Source: DASWIG01 sp965371445
GTDB taxonomy: Bacteria; Acidobacteriota; Thermoanaerobaculia; Multivoradales; J023
Direction of reading: 5' to 3'
DNA length: 64,000 nucleotides
Assembly: GCA_965371445.1 (NCBI GenBank)
Contig: CBDUYN010000017.1
Span: 33,666-97,665, forward strand
The translations under genes were made by a program, and so were the position numbers. This document shows, piece by piece, positions 7,128-16,226 of the stretch. The notes below the pieces were generated by a model. It was given only the letters and a program-made list of their open reading frames with translations. It made no database searches and had not been told where the DNA came from. Numbering within the stretch: the first letter of the stretch is position 1; every line of letters begins with the position of its first letter.

Positions 7128-8954
7128 CTAGATGCCGAGGGAGATGTCGACCGCACCTTCGGCGTTCGTGTCAAACGCAGCAATCGTGTCGATCGACAGC
7201 TGCACGCGACCGCCTTCGTCTTCGACCTTCGTTACGTTCCGGAGGCCTTCCTCGGCAACGTCGGCAAGGGCCTCCATCAGCATCGCCTCCACGGCCGCGC
7301 GCTCTTCGGCCGAGACCGCTTCGCGATTCAAGGAGGCCTTCGCCCAGATCTCCTTGCGCTTCGATTGGGATCGGTGGTTCAGAACCACCGGAAAGAGGAT
7401 CGCCCTTTGCTCTGCCGCATCGAGCATCACCTGCTTGTGCTCTGTTGTGCGCTTCTCCCCGATCACGCCTTCCACCGCGGCAAGGAACGTCTCCTCACCG
7501 ACGTACTCCTTCTCCTTCAGCCGCCCCAGCGCGCCGACGTCTTCCTCAGTTAGCCCGGCGTCTCTCAGTTGTTGCAGCATAGCTTCTGTGATTCGGTAAA
7601 TCCGATCGCCGTCGCGACTGCTGTACGGGACGATCTGGATGCGCGAGACATCGATGGAAACCCGCCGCCCGCTGAAGTCCTGGTTGTTGAGCCCGAAAGG
7701 CGGCCCACCTCCACCATCTGGCGGCCCCGGGGGCTCGAACATCGCGTGCGTAACTCGATCCACGAGAAGATAGAGTTCCGCCTTGGCCTGGAACCACGGT
7801 TCCATCAAGACGGGCCGTGGCTTCATCTCGCCGGTACCGAACTCCTCGATCAGCGTCTTTACGAGGCCGTCGGAGTAGATCGAGAGATGCTCCCCCTTCC
7901 GCGCATACATGCTCATAGTAATGTCGATGACGGTCTTGCTTCTCGCGTTCGGGGTAATCGTCACCACCGGACGGCCTTGTTTATCGAACACACCGACGAC
8001 GTCCTTCGTGTGTGCTGCTCCGAGGATCATGGCCACTGGGCCCGGTCGCTCGAGATCGGAAACCCGGCCGGTCTCCACCGCCATCGTCGTACTGGCGCGG
8101 TCGCGCGACTCGAACCAAGCAAAAAGGGCGCGCATTGCCTCCTTGTCTTCGTCTCTCAACGGGGCCTTGAGTCTAAGTGCCCGGCGCTCGATCTCACGAT
8201 AGAGTTTGATTCGCTCGCTCAACATCCAGTTCGTGTCCTCGCGGATCGCCTGCATCGTCTTCCAGGCCCACGGGTCCTTTGACATCACGTAGTCGTAGTA
8301 TTCGTTGAGCTTAGCGAACACTTCGGCACGCTTCTTTTCAGTGTGGGCCTTGTCACTTCCTTTTTCCGCTTCCTTAAAAGCGTCGATGACGACCTTGAGT
8401 TCGCGTAGTACTTCTTGGCTTCGCGAATCTGTCTCATCTAGGTTCCGTTCGCCTAGGCGAACGAGATACATCTTGGGCGCATTCTGCGCCTTCGAATCTG
8501 GCGGGGCCGTGTACTCCGCCTGTTTGTCGATCGGGTAGAGCTTGCAGTCGTCGTAGATAAGAACCGCGAACTCAGCGCAACTGATCTCCCCTTCCTTGAG
8601 CAGCTGCACCGCAACACGCACTCTCGCGCCGAAATCTCGCTCGGCCGCTTCGGCGTACCACGTCGTCGTGATCGGCTTACCTTCAAGGAGATAGCCTTCG
8701 AGCGCGATGTCGCGCATCTGAGCATGATCATGGAGCCGCACCAAGCAAATGGCCGATTCGATCTGCAACTTACGTGAGTTGTGGTGCTCCTCAAGGATGA
8801 ACACGGGCCGCCCCCGTTTGCCCTCATGCACGTCTCGAGCGGTTGCGACATCAGCGGTGACCTTCTCGGCGATGTTTTTGAGGTCTGCTGCAGACTGAGC
8901 TTGAAGCGGGTTTGCTGCGAGTAGCAGCGCACATAGGAGTGTTCGGAATCTCAT
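7128..8954 (-). CDS. Secreted ChaN/TIKI-superfamily-like protein (608 aa)
   Basis: ATG 8954 follows a GGAGAG site and gives a clear Sec signal peptide (MRFRTLLCALLLAANPLQAQ). The body has three spaced motifs of the EreA/ChaN/TraB-TIKI fold: VFILEEHHNSRKLQIE (family form G-E-x-H), IALEGYLLEG (acidic second motif) and MILGAAHTKDV (family form G-x-x-H). Family members include haem-binding ChaN and metalloprotease-like TIKI; here the Glu/His residues are kept. A Gly/Pro-rich patch near residue 460 separates a C-terminal region of unknown fold. It is the last gene of the minus-strand CHAT cluster, 35 bp after the small HEAT gene. The fold call is by motif only; a longer in-frame start at 9161 is possible but would bury the signal peptide. 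Confidence 0.6.
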   Translation of the reverse strand: MRFRTLLCALLLAANPLQAQSAADLKNIAEKVTADVATARDVHEGKRGRPVFILEEHHNSRKLQIESAICLVRLHDHAQMRDIALEGYLLEGKPITTTWYAEAAERDFGARVRVAVQLLKEGEISCAEFAVLIYDDCKLYPIDKQAEYTAPPDSKAQNAPKMYLVRLGERNLDETDSRSQEVLRELKVVIDAFKEAEKGSDKAHTEKKRAEVFAKLNEYYDYVMSKDPWAWKTMQAIREDTNWMLSERIKLYREIERRALRLKAPLRDEDKEAMRALFAWFESRDRASTTMAVETGRVSDLERPGPVAMILGAAHTKDVVGVFDKQGRPVVTITPNARSKTVIDITMSMYARKGEHLSIYSDGLVKTLIEEFGTGEMKPRPVLMEPWFQAKAELYLLVDRVTHAMFEPPGPPDGGGGPPFGLNNQDFSGRRVSIDVSRIQIVPYSSRDGDRIYRITEAMLQQLRDAGLTEEDVGALGRLKEKEYVGEETFLAAVEGVIGEKRTTEHKQVMLDAAEQRAILFPVVLNHRSQSKRKEIWAKASLNREAVSAEERAAVEAMLMEALADVAEEGLRNVTKVEDEGGRVQLSIDTIAAFDTNAEGAVDISLGI

Positions 8955-8989
8955 GTTTTCTCTCCGGTCCTCAATTGCCAGCTCCCCGC

Positions 8990-9403
8990 CTATTCGAGAA
9001 GCTTCAGCGCCTTTTCCGCGCCGGTGCGAGCGAACTCGTGGTCCTCGGACAGCCCGTTCTGTTTCAACGTCGTTCGGGCCTGCTCTCCACCAACTGCAGC
9101 GAGCGTCGCATAGATCCAGTAGCGCCCACACGGATTCTGTCGGCCCGTCAGAACGCCACACAACGAGTCTACGACGGCGTCGGCATCTCCAGCCATTGCT
9201 TCGCTGACAAGAGCTGCTGAACGCTCAGCGTCAACAAGTTCCCGAAGCTGGGCTCCCAACGGTCGGCCCCACGCTGAGGATCCGTCCGGGAGCGTTCGCC
9301 AGACCGGGTTGCCCGACCTCGCCGACCTGGGGCTGTGGCGGGGGCTTGGGCGTTGCTTCGTCCGCCTCGCCAGCGAAATCCGACAAACCTCAAGTTTCTT
9401 CAT
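8990..9403 (-). CDS. Small HEAT-module protein related to the CHAT protein tail
   Basis: ATG 9403 follows AAGGAGC at good spacing, giving 137 aa. The basic Ser/Arg/Pro-rich N-terminus (MKKLEVCRISLARRTKQRPS) is followed by helices ending GRYWIYATLAAVGGEQARTTL...HEFARTGAEKALKLL. That closely matches the C-terminus of the preceding CHAT protein (ERYWLYIAAGEIGGDKARSII...NEFAKLGATTALRML), so the two genes share one HEAT-like helical module. It may be a partner, regulator or substrate of the CHAT protease; that is inference from the shared module and the 30-bp spacing. No catalytic motif. Confidence 0.65.
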   Translation of the reverse strand: MKKLEVCRISLARRTKQRPSPRHSPRSARSGNPVWRTLPDGSSAWGRPLGAQLRELVDAERSAALVSEAMAGDADAVVDSLCGVLTGRQNPCGRYWIYATLAAVGGEQARTTLKQNGLSEDHEFARTGAEKALKLLE

Positions 9404-9433
9404 CGCTTGCTCCTTCTCAGGTGGGTACACGTT

Positions 9434-10843
9434 TCATGAGCCGCGCTCTAGCATTCTGAGCGCCGTCGTTGCGCCGAGTTTTGCGAATTCATTGTCATCT
9501 TCAAGTCCTTTTTCTATAATGCTTCGGGCTTTGTCGCCACCGATCTCACCGGCCGCTATGTAAAGCCAATAACGCTCTGTTGGATCACCTAGACGTTCAA
9601 TCGCCTCTTCTATGAGGCCGAGTATCCTGCTCGCCGTCCCCGGTTTGTAGGCGACCTCAATGAGTCTTGCCGCCGTGCGTGAATTCACACCTGAGTTTAA
9701 GTCGGGTATCTCCAAAGTAGTAAAAACAAGCCGCCCGTTGGGATGCGCGTAAACCGCGTAGGCCAGACGTCCGAGAGAGCCTTTGGGGAATGCGCATCGT
9801 GCCGCGAGTGCCGCCTCGCCGAATGTTTTACCGCCTTCGAGCGCCTCGTAGAAAGCCATCGCAAAAGTATGAGCACCATCGTCGTCGACCGTCCACTGAG
9901 GCGCGACGAAGGCGCTGCATCCGGCCTCGAGAAAGCGTCGTGACCAGCCGCCGATTCGAGTCAGCGACCAGCTCTGGCGCCCCGCATGGCAGACGTTGAG
10001 GAAGACGAGGGGTCGGTTCTTTCTGAGACGTTCGCGGACGGCGTGGCGCAGGTCCCGCGGACGCAGCATCCGCCCGTCGTGGAGGTAGAAACCGGAGGTC
10101 TCGGCATCCAACGTGTCGTGCTCGCCGTGTCCGACGAGATGCAGAAGTCCGAAGTCATGCTCGCCCAGGAGGGCCAGAACACGAGCATGGGTGGTGTCGA
10201 TGAGGCTCTGTACCTTGATGCCGTGACGCGCCGCGACCTCCTGGAGGAAGCGTAGCTCGGCGGCCGATTTGGCAAGAGGCTTGAGGTCGGGAGGCGAGCC
10301 CGCCTCAATCACTGCAAGCTGAACGACTTCAACGAGGGTGGGTGGTGTCCGTCCACCGCCAGGCCAGCGGGTGAGCTGAAAGCGGCTGGCAAGGAAGTCG
10401 TCATCCCTGCTCTCGCTACCATTTTCTCCGTAGGGCTTTACAATTTCCCAAGGGATCCAGGGCTCGTCAGAGACGAGGAGTATCGTCTCTGCCTGGCATA
10501 TGTCCTGCCACCAGATCCTCCGCAATTCCGGCGGGAAGAGCTCGTCGTAGAGATCTTCACCAAGCGCTGCGAGATCCGTAGCGACGTCTTCCTCGGTAAG
10601 GGGTACTCCGTGGAGGTCGAGGCCTCGGCGGAGCTTCTCGAGAGTCTTGAAGATCCGTTCCTGCCAAGCGGCTGATCGGCGGAGGCGTCCACCGGGGAAA
10701 GGGACGTTGAAGAGGTCAAGTCGTCCGTTGTCGGAGTGGAGAACGTAGTCGAGCAAAAGGGCATCGCCGTCTTCCTGGGTGGTGACGCGGATCTCGAGAT
10801 CGACTGGAAACAAGGCCGGCAGGGCTGGAATAGCTCCGGACAT
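9434..10843 (-). CDS. CHAT-domain protease with C-terminal HEAT-like module (469 aa)
   Basis: The CHAT (caspase HetF-associated with TPRs) domain spans about residues 160-390. The catalytic dyad is visible: His239 in HLVGHGE and Cys285 in LNVCHAG, followed by the usual GCSAFVAPQWTVDDDGAHTFA segment. The N-terminal 150 residues are a mixed domain ending in DEPWIPWEIVKP, typical of CHAT proteins. Residues about 395-469 form the HEAT-like module shared with the next gene. No signal peptide, so cytoplasmic. It starts 9 bp after the PIN gene stop. Bacterial CHAT proteins are caspase-fold proteases; the substrate here is unknown. Confidence 0.85.
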   Translation of the reverse strand: MSGAIPALPALFPVDLEIRVTTQEDGDALLLDYVLHSDNGRLDLFNVPFPGGRLRRSAAWQERIFKTLEKLRRGLDLHGVPLTEEDVATDLAALGEDLYDELFPPELRRIWWQDICQAETILLVSDEPWIPWEIVKPYGENGSESRDDDFLASRFQLTRWPGGGRTPPTLVEVVQLAVIEAGSPPDLKPLAKSAAELRFLQEVAARHGIKVQSLIDTTHARVLALLGEHDFGLLHLVGHGEHDTLDAETSGFYLHDGRMLRPRDLRHAVRERLRKNRPLVFLNVCHAGRQSWSLTRIGGWSRRFLEAGCSAFVAPQWTVDDDGAHTFAMAFYEALEGGKTFGEAALAARCAFPKGSLGRLAYAVYAHPNGRLVFTTLEIPDLNSGVNSRTAARLIEVAYKPGTASRILGLIEEAIERLGDPTERYWLYIAAGEIGGDKARSIIEKGLEDDNEFAKLGATTALRMLERGS

Positions 10844-10852
10844 TTCTTCGCC

Positions 10853-11296
10853 CTAGTGCCTGATGTGCTCGGTCGGCTGGAAGCCGGAGAGCTGTTCTGT
10901 GGCGGAGAGAACTTCGACCTTCACGTCGTCTCCCGCCAACAGCAACCGATCGTCACAGGTCAAAAGAGGTGCTGACAGAAACTCGGCCAAGGCCACGTAG
11001 CTGGCATCAGATGCCGTGAAATTTTCGCGCAACTCCCAGACGCGATCGAAAAGAACATCGTAGGAATGGCGAAAGACAGGCATTTCCCGAAGATCGCACA
11101 ACGCCTGCCGGCAACGCTCCGCCTGCTCGGGATGCGCGGCGGCATGACGGTGGAGGACCTCCGTCACCTCGACGTCGAGCAGGTGGGGTGCATGGACGTT
11201 GCCCTGGGCCTTGCGGAGCCGTTCGGCGACTTTCGCCGCCACCGGGGTTCGAAGCAGGAGCGCAAGCACGGCCGAAGCATCGACGACGATCTTCAT
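10853..11296 (-). CDS. PIN-domain ribonuclease, VapC-like
   Basis: A 147-residue PIN domain with the acidic metal site: Asp6 (MKIVVDASAV), Glu43, Asp97 (ASDASY) and Asp115/116 (TCDDRL). Such proteins are usually VapC toxins that cleave tRNA or rRNA and are paired with a small VapB antitoxin directly upstream. Here the upstream neighbour is a 541-aa caspase-fold protein whose stop overlaps this ATG, and no VapB-sized frame is present. The gene is therefore embedded, apparently coupled, inside the CHAT cluster. Whether it is a toxin or an effector controlled by the proteases is inference. Confidence 0.85.
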   Translation of the reverse strand: MKIVVDASAVLALLLRTPVAAKVAERLRKAQGNVHAPHLLDVEVTEVLHRHAAAHPEQAERCRQALCDLREMPVFRHSYDVLFDRVWELRENFTASDASYVALAEFLSAPLLTCDDRLLLAGDDVKVEVLSATEQLSGFQPTEHIRH

Positions 11297-12918
11297 TCAC
11301 CACCTTCCTCCCGGTCGCGCAATGCCCGGACGGCTGCCGCAGGATCGACTCCAAGGTCCACCGTGTCGCGCGAGCCGACTTTTGTGAGCCAGTCCTCGAC
11401 ATGGCGCCCCCAGAGCGAATGGACCGGAGCTTGAAGCCCACCGGGCTGCGCCCGGAGCTCCAGGACTGCCCGCTGCTCCGCAACCTTCGGACCGGTGGCG
11501 AGACGAACGGCCGGATCTCCAAGGACGACGAAGTTCCGGGCGTCGTTGTTGCTACGCCACAAATTGACAAGGAGCATTTCGTCCCGAGCGGATTTCCTGC
11601 CCGCTGGCAACGGATCCTTCTTGTATCTGTCGAGGACTTCAGTCAGTTGGGTGGAGATTTCCGCGAAGCGTTCGTTCAACCAGTCCATCGCCAACCCGAT
11701 CGGAAACCCCTGAAGGAGTTGCTGGAAAAAAGACTCGATGTGGAGGATTCCTTTCCCGCGGCCGCTTCCGAACGAGCAGCCCCAGGCCCGGTCGACGTGT
11801 CCCACCACGGCGAGAGCACCGCCGTTCGGATGCGTCAGAAGCCGATGTGCCAGACCGGACATGAATGGCTCCGAAGGTGGGGGCTCACAAGGTTGACCCC
11901 AGGCACCCGAGGGCGGGAAGTTGTCCTCGTCGGGTGTGCCGGCACTGTAACAGCCGAAGAGAAAAGCGACGAGGCCGTGCAGGCGGGCGTCGTCGCCGAC
12001 GTCGGCCGCGGAGAAATAGTGCTCTTCGAGCACGGGCCGCCTACGGCCGGGCCACTCCTTGCAGATGACGGCCCCTTGCCGCTGCTGTTGGAGGTCGTGG
12101 TCTTGAGGAAATCCGAGGCCGTGGGCCGCGGTAAGCAGCAGGGCCGGCGTTTCGCCGCCTCCCAGAAGGCGGCGTAGCGTGGGCTTGTCGGCTTGCTCTC
12201 CTTCGACCAGGCGAAGCTGCCAATTCTTTGCCTTGGTTTCGAGGCTTTCGGCGAGTGGCCGGATCAGACGCTCGTCCGAAATCTTGGTCGCTCGATCTTT
12301 GGGAGTACGGACCGAGAAGAGGCAGACCTCCGGCTGTACATGATGCTGTCCGCCCTCGGCGGCGACGACGCTCTCCGCGTAACGCCGGTAGTCCTCAGGA
12401 TCGTCGAAATAGATTCGGCCCACCGCGTACTGCATGTCAAGAAGATATTGGAACCGATAGGGGACGACTTTGGGGCTGCCGACGATCAGCAGGTAGTAGG
12501 GCAGCTGCTCCGGATGGGCGGGGCCGGCTTCGACCTCATGCCGCCGGAAGAAGCCGTCTTTCGACTCGCCGGGAAGGTAGTCGAGCTCCCGGTAGTATTT
12601 CTTCTTCTTCCTGGACGCCTGCTCCTTGCGGAACGCGAGAAGCGGTCGTAGCTTGTCGAGCACGGCTTCCGGCGTCCCCTCCGGCAGGATGACTCCCCAG
12701 CCGCTCGACGCGAGGTCCAGGGGGTCGACGTCCGGTGCGGGTCGACGGTCGGAGCCGCGATTCTTGAAGTCGCGTTCGTGCGACCACCGAAGCTCACGCT
12801 CTTCCTTCAGGTCACGTCTGGCTTTGAGAGCCCACTCGGCCAGCTCCGGCGTGGTGACCGGCGGTATCAGGTAATCGCCGGTCATGAAGTCGATGCCGTT
12901 GAAGACTTCGAGATCCAT
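11293..12918 (-). CDS. C25/caspase-fold cysteine peptidase-like protein (541 aa)
   Basis: A clan-CD type protein: the strand YYLLIVGSPKVVPYRFQY near residue 140, a candidate catalytic His266 in LLTAAHGLG, Cys323 in AFLFGCYSAGTP, and later GALAVVGHVDRAWG and NFVVLGDPAVRL. The late GDP-x-x-R/L motif is common in gingipain-like C25 peptidases. There is no signal peptide, unlike secreted gingipains, so it probably acts in the cytoplasm. It lies 5 bp after the TPR-CHAT gene and overlaps the PIN gene by 4 bp. Family assignment is by motif order; activity untested. Confidence 0.7.
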   Translation of the reverse strand: MDLEVFNGIDFMTGDYLIPPVTTPELAEWALKARRDLKEERELRWSHERDFKNRGSDRRPAPDVDPLDLASSGWGVILPEGTPEAVLDKLRPLLAFRKEQASRKKKKYYRELDYLPGESKDGFFRRHEVEAGPAHPEQLPYYLLIVGSPKVVPYRFQYLLDMQYAVGRIYFDDPEDYRRYAESVVAAEGGQHHVQPEVCLFSVRTPKDRATKISDERLIRPLAESLETKAKNWQLRLVEGEQADKPTLRRLLGGGETPALLLTAAHGLGFPQDHDLQQQRQGAVICKEWPGRRRPVLEEHYFSAADVGDDARLHGLVAFLFGCYSAGTPDEDNFPPSGAWGQPCEPPPSEPFMSGLAHRLLTHPNGGALAVVGHVDRAWGCSFGSGRGKGILHIESFFQQLLQGFPIGLAMDWLNERFAEISTQLTEVLDRYKKDPLPAGRKSARDEMLLVNLWRSNNDARNFVVLGDPAVRLATGPKVAEQRAVLELRAQPGGLQAPVHSLWGRHVEDWLTKVGSRDTVDLGVDPAAAVRALRDREEGGE

Positions 12919-12923
12919 CTTCT

Positions 12924-15900
12924 TCAGTCTCCGCTCATTTCTTGTAGGAGTTTGCAGAGAGCCCGCATCCAGGGTTCAGACAACTCGTCGCAGTCTTTGC
13001 CCGGTCCCGGATAGTCGGGGTCCAACGGGTCTTCGTCGATGCCTCCGGCCTCAGAGGCTCCGATCGGCGGCTCTTCGCCCGGTGGCCACCATTCGCCCTG
13101 GAAGACAAAACCGGCCCAGTAATAAGGACGACTCCATTGCTCTTCGTTGAGCATCGAGCGCTGTGCGGCGTGCAACGCGAGGGTCGGTGGCGCTCCCCCC
13201 TCGAGCAGGTTCCAGTAGAAACGTTTCATGAGCTCGGCGGTGCCCTGGTCGTCGACGCTCCAAAGGCTGACCAGAAGCCTCGAGGCACCGGCATGCAGGA
13301 ATCCCCGGGTCAGGCCCAGGAATCCTTCGCCCCGGACCTCACGGCCGACGCCCGTCCGGCAGGCGCTCAGGACCACCAAATCTGCGGCGAGGCGGAGGTT
13401 GTAAATCTCGTGGAGACGCAGGAAGCCGTCCTGGTACTCACCTTTTTCGTTGAAAAGCGACAGGACGAGCCCGGAGAGCTCCGGTTGCTCGCGATGGATC
13501 AGACCGTGGGTCGCGAAGTGGAGAATCTTGTAGCGGTCGAGCTCGCCGGTCAGCACTTTTTCCTTGGTCGCTTCGAAGCCGAGCGCCGTCATGACTTCTC
13601 CGCGGGCGATCTTGAGGATGCCTGCGGCCTCGTCTCGGGTGTGGGGCAGAGGCACAAGCCGCTGAGAGCCGTAGAGCTCGACCGCACGACGGAGCTCCTT
13701 GTTCTCGTGTCCGGTGGAATCCTTGTCTTCCCCCTCGGACGCGGCTTCATAGACGAAGACGGGATCGGCGAAAATGGCCAGTTGCCCAGGTGCAGGGTAG
13801 CGCTCGGACAACCGCTTGCGCAGGGTCCTCAGCACCGAGACGGACGGCAGGTAAACGGTTTCGAGGCGTCGGACGAGGTGGTCCGGCGGATCCTCCATTC
13901 CGGCGGGTCCCGGAAGGGCGGCGAACGGTAGCTGGAGGAGCGCCCCCTCGGCGACGATCAGAAGCCGCCGGCCGTCGAGCTCTCCGGCGACCGGTCCGAG
14001 AAGCGTTTCGCTGAGATCGGCGAGAAAGCTACGCGCTCCCTCCGACTCGACGTCGGGGCTCCGGGAGGTCAAGAGCTCGTGGGCCTGGAGCGCCGCGTCT
14101 TCGATCTTCTGCCGTCCAGGGAGGGTGTAGCGTCGGAGCTCGTCGCGCGAGAGGCGCCAGAGGAAGCTTCGCTCGTCGCCGAGCGAGTAAGCGAGCAGAA
14201 GCGTGGCGGGGCTGAGCAGGTCTTTGGCCTCTGCGAGCGAGAGGGGGTGGGGCTGCGCCAGCTCTTGGCGGAGCTTGCCGCGGACGTTCTCCAACTCGAG
14301 GACCGTCGCGCGCTGTTGCTTCTTGATCTCGGCGATCTTTTCCTCGGCGGCGGGACGCAGCCGCCAGAGAGCGACGCGGCGTCGTTCCAGGTCGTTGAGC
14401 TCCGCCTGGAGTGAGCGTTCCTTTTCGAGAAGCTCGGGGCTCGCATGTCTGCGGATTCCGTCGGTCTGGGCGCCGAGGGCCTCGAGCAGAGCGCGGGCGC
14501 GGCGCCGCTCGCCGGCCACGAAGGCCGCCGCGTCGTCGCCCAGGTGCACGAGCACGTCGACGTAGAGCTCGTAGTAGTGCTGGCGGGTGGCGAAGAAGGC
14601 GATGCGCAGGGCCTCGTTTCTCGTCCCGGCGCGCAGCTCCTCCACTTGTTGCAGGGTTTCCTCGAGGTGTTTCCGTGCCGCCTCGAAGTCGCCCAGGTCG
14701 TGGAGGGCTTTCGCCATGCCGTAGAGGTTCGAGACCTCGACCGTGCGGTCGCCGGCCGCTTCGACCAGGGGGGCAGCCTGCTGGTGCAGGTCGAGAGCCT
14801 TTTGCGGCTCGCCCGTCTCGACGTGCAGGCGTCCGAGGTTGACGAGCGCCACGGCTTGCCCTGTGGAGTTGCCGATGTCCTCGAAGATCTTCTGGGCGTC
14901 CTCGTAGCAACCGCGGGCGCGGTCGAAATCCTCGAGCAGGAGGTGAGTGGTCCCGAGGATGTTCAAGGTCTTCGCCTCACCGTTGCGGTCCTCGACCTCC
15001 TGGCGAAGGCGCAGAGCCTCGGCGAGGCTCTGCAGGGCCTCTTCGAGTCGGCCTTGGCGCTTGCGCACGTCTCCGAGGGTGCTCAGAGCCATCGCGGCCC
15101 GCCGCGGCTCGCCGAGCTTCGTCCAGATTTCGGCGGCTTCCTGCAGGTTGTCGGCCGCATCCAAGAGCTGACCCTGGGTGATGAGCAAGTTGGCAAGGTG
15201 GTTACGGATCCGGGCCAGGTGCTGCGGCTCGCCGAGCTCTTCATAGCACTCTTGCGCTTTCTTGTAGGCTTCGATGGCCGCGTCGGTCTCTCCCAGCCGC
15301 TTGTGGATGACCCCGAGGTTGTTGAGAGATTCGGCCTGGATGAGCGTGTTCGCGAGCTCGCGGGCGAGCTCCAAGGACTGTTCGACCAGTGGCAGGGCTT
15401 CTTGGTTCTCCCTCAGCAGGATCCACACGCCGCCCAGACTGTTCAGCGCTTTGGCCTCACCCGGTCCGTCGCCCGTCTCCCGGTAAAGCTCGCGGGCCTC
15501 TTCGAGCAGGACGAGGGCGTCCGCATGTTCCTCGAGGTTGCGCCGCGTCCATCCGAGCCGCAGCAGAGCGTCGGCTTCGCGTCCGCGATCGCCGAGCTCC
15601 TGCCACACCGTCCGCGCTTCCTGGTAGAGATCGAGCGCCGCCTTCAAGGGCTCCTTCGTACGTTCCAGATACAGGGCTTCGGCCTGGGAGAAGGTCCGTT
15701 CGGCAGCCGCCCGCCGGCGGTCCTCCGGAGAGGCTGGGCGCATCTGCTTCACGATCAGGCGGTAGTCGCCGGTGGGGGCTCCCACCTCGACGGCGCGGAC
15801 TTTGAGGCGGTAGGTCCCTGCCGTTTCCGCCACGGCGAGCAGCCTTTCGCGTCCCTGGCGTCCCGTCGGGCTGTCGACCTCGAGGAGTTGTTCCCCGTCC

Positions 15901-16148
15901 GGGCTGTAGAAAACGAGGGCGACGTCGACACCTAACTGGTGGGCGACGACCTCGACGAACTGGTCCGCTTCCAGCACCAGCTCGTAGGCATGGGTCTCGC
16001 CGGCGGCGAGCTCCCGCGGCACGTCGGCTTCAGGCTTCAGCTCCATGACTTCCTCCTCAGGCACGCCGCAAGAGACCACGGCGGCGGCGATCAGGATCCC
16101 TGACAGGGCTCGGCGAACGAATCCTTGGCTGCCTAATCTACGCTCCAT
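12924..16148 (-). CDS. TPR-CHAT lipoprotein protease (about 1074 aa)
   Basis: ATG 16148 follows GGGAGG; an earlier in-frame start at 16175 is less likely. The N-terminus has a lipoprotein signal with lipobox VVSC, then a PPC-like beta domain (about residues 30-130; ADQFVEVVAHQLGVDVALVFY). About nine TPR units follow (residues 150-540), then a coiled coil (LEKERSLQAELNDLERRR) and a C-terminal CHAT domain. The dyad is His near residue 881 (ILHFATHG) and Cys near 930 (VVLSACRTG), followed by LLVSLWSVDDQGT. It probably sits on the periplasmic face of a membrane, where TPRs recruit targets. It is 78 bp downstream of the membrane-fusion gene and 5 bp upstream of the C25-like gene. Strong family call. 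Confidence 0.88.
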   Translation of the reverse strand: MERRLGSQGFVRRALSGILIAAAVVSCGVPEEEVMELKPEADVPRELAAGETHAYELVLEADQFVEVVAHQLGVDVALVFYSPDGEQLLEVDSPTGRQGRERLLAVAETAGTYRLKVRAVEVGAPTGDYRLIVKQMRPASPEDRRRAAAERTFSQAEALYLERTKEPLKAALDLYQEARTVWQELGDRGREADALLRLGWTRRNLEEHADALVLLEEARELYRETGDGPGEAKALNSLGGVWILLRENQEALPLVEQSLELARELANTLIQAESLNNLGVIHKRLGETDAAIEAYKKAQECYEELGEPQHLARIRNHLANLLITQGQLLDAADNLQEAAEIWTKLGEPRRAAMALSTLGDVRKRQGRLEEALQSLAEALRLRQEVEDRNGEAKTLNILGTTHLLLEDFDRARGCYEDAQKIFEDIGNSTGQAVALVNLGRLHVETGEPQKALDLHQQAAPLVEAAGDRTVEVSNLYGMAKALHDLGDFEAARKHLEETLQQVEELRAGTRNEALRIAFFATRQHYYELYVDVLVHLGDDAAAFVAGERRRARALLEALGAQTDGIRRHASPELLEKERSLQAELNDLERRRVALWRLRPAAEEKIAEIKKQQRATVLELENVRGKLRQELAQPHPLSLAEAKDLLSPATLLLAYSLGDERSFLWRLSRDELRRYTLPGRQKIEDAALQAHELLTSRSPDVESEGARSFLADLSETLLGPVAGELDGRRLLIVAEGALLQLPFAALPGPAGMEDPPDHLVRRLETVYLPSVSVLRTLRKRLSERYPAPGQLAIFADPVFVYEAASEGEDKDSTGHENKELRRAVELYGSQRLVPLPHTRDEAAGILKIARGEVMTALGFEATKEKVLTGELDRYKILHFATHGLIHREQPELSGLVLSLFNEKGEYQDGFLRLHEIYNLRLAADLVVLSACRTGVGREVRGEGFLGLTRGFLHAGASRLLVSLWSVDDQGTAELMKRFYWNLLEGGAPPTLALHAAQRSMLNEEQWSRPYYWAGFVFQGEWWPPGEEPPIGASEAGGIDEDPLDPDYPGPGKDCDELSEPWMRALCKLLQEMSGD

Positions 16149-16226
16149 TCCAAACCTCCCTGCCCGAACCGGCAAGAATCCACACGTCTCCTTGGTTCTA
16201 AACGCGCGAAAGACCGCGGTTTCGGC

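Noticed and set aside
14445..15935. 496-codon plus-strand frame
   Set aside because: Antisense of the TPR repeats of the TPR-CHAT gene; its apparent repeats mirror the TPR periodicity.
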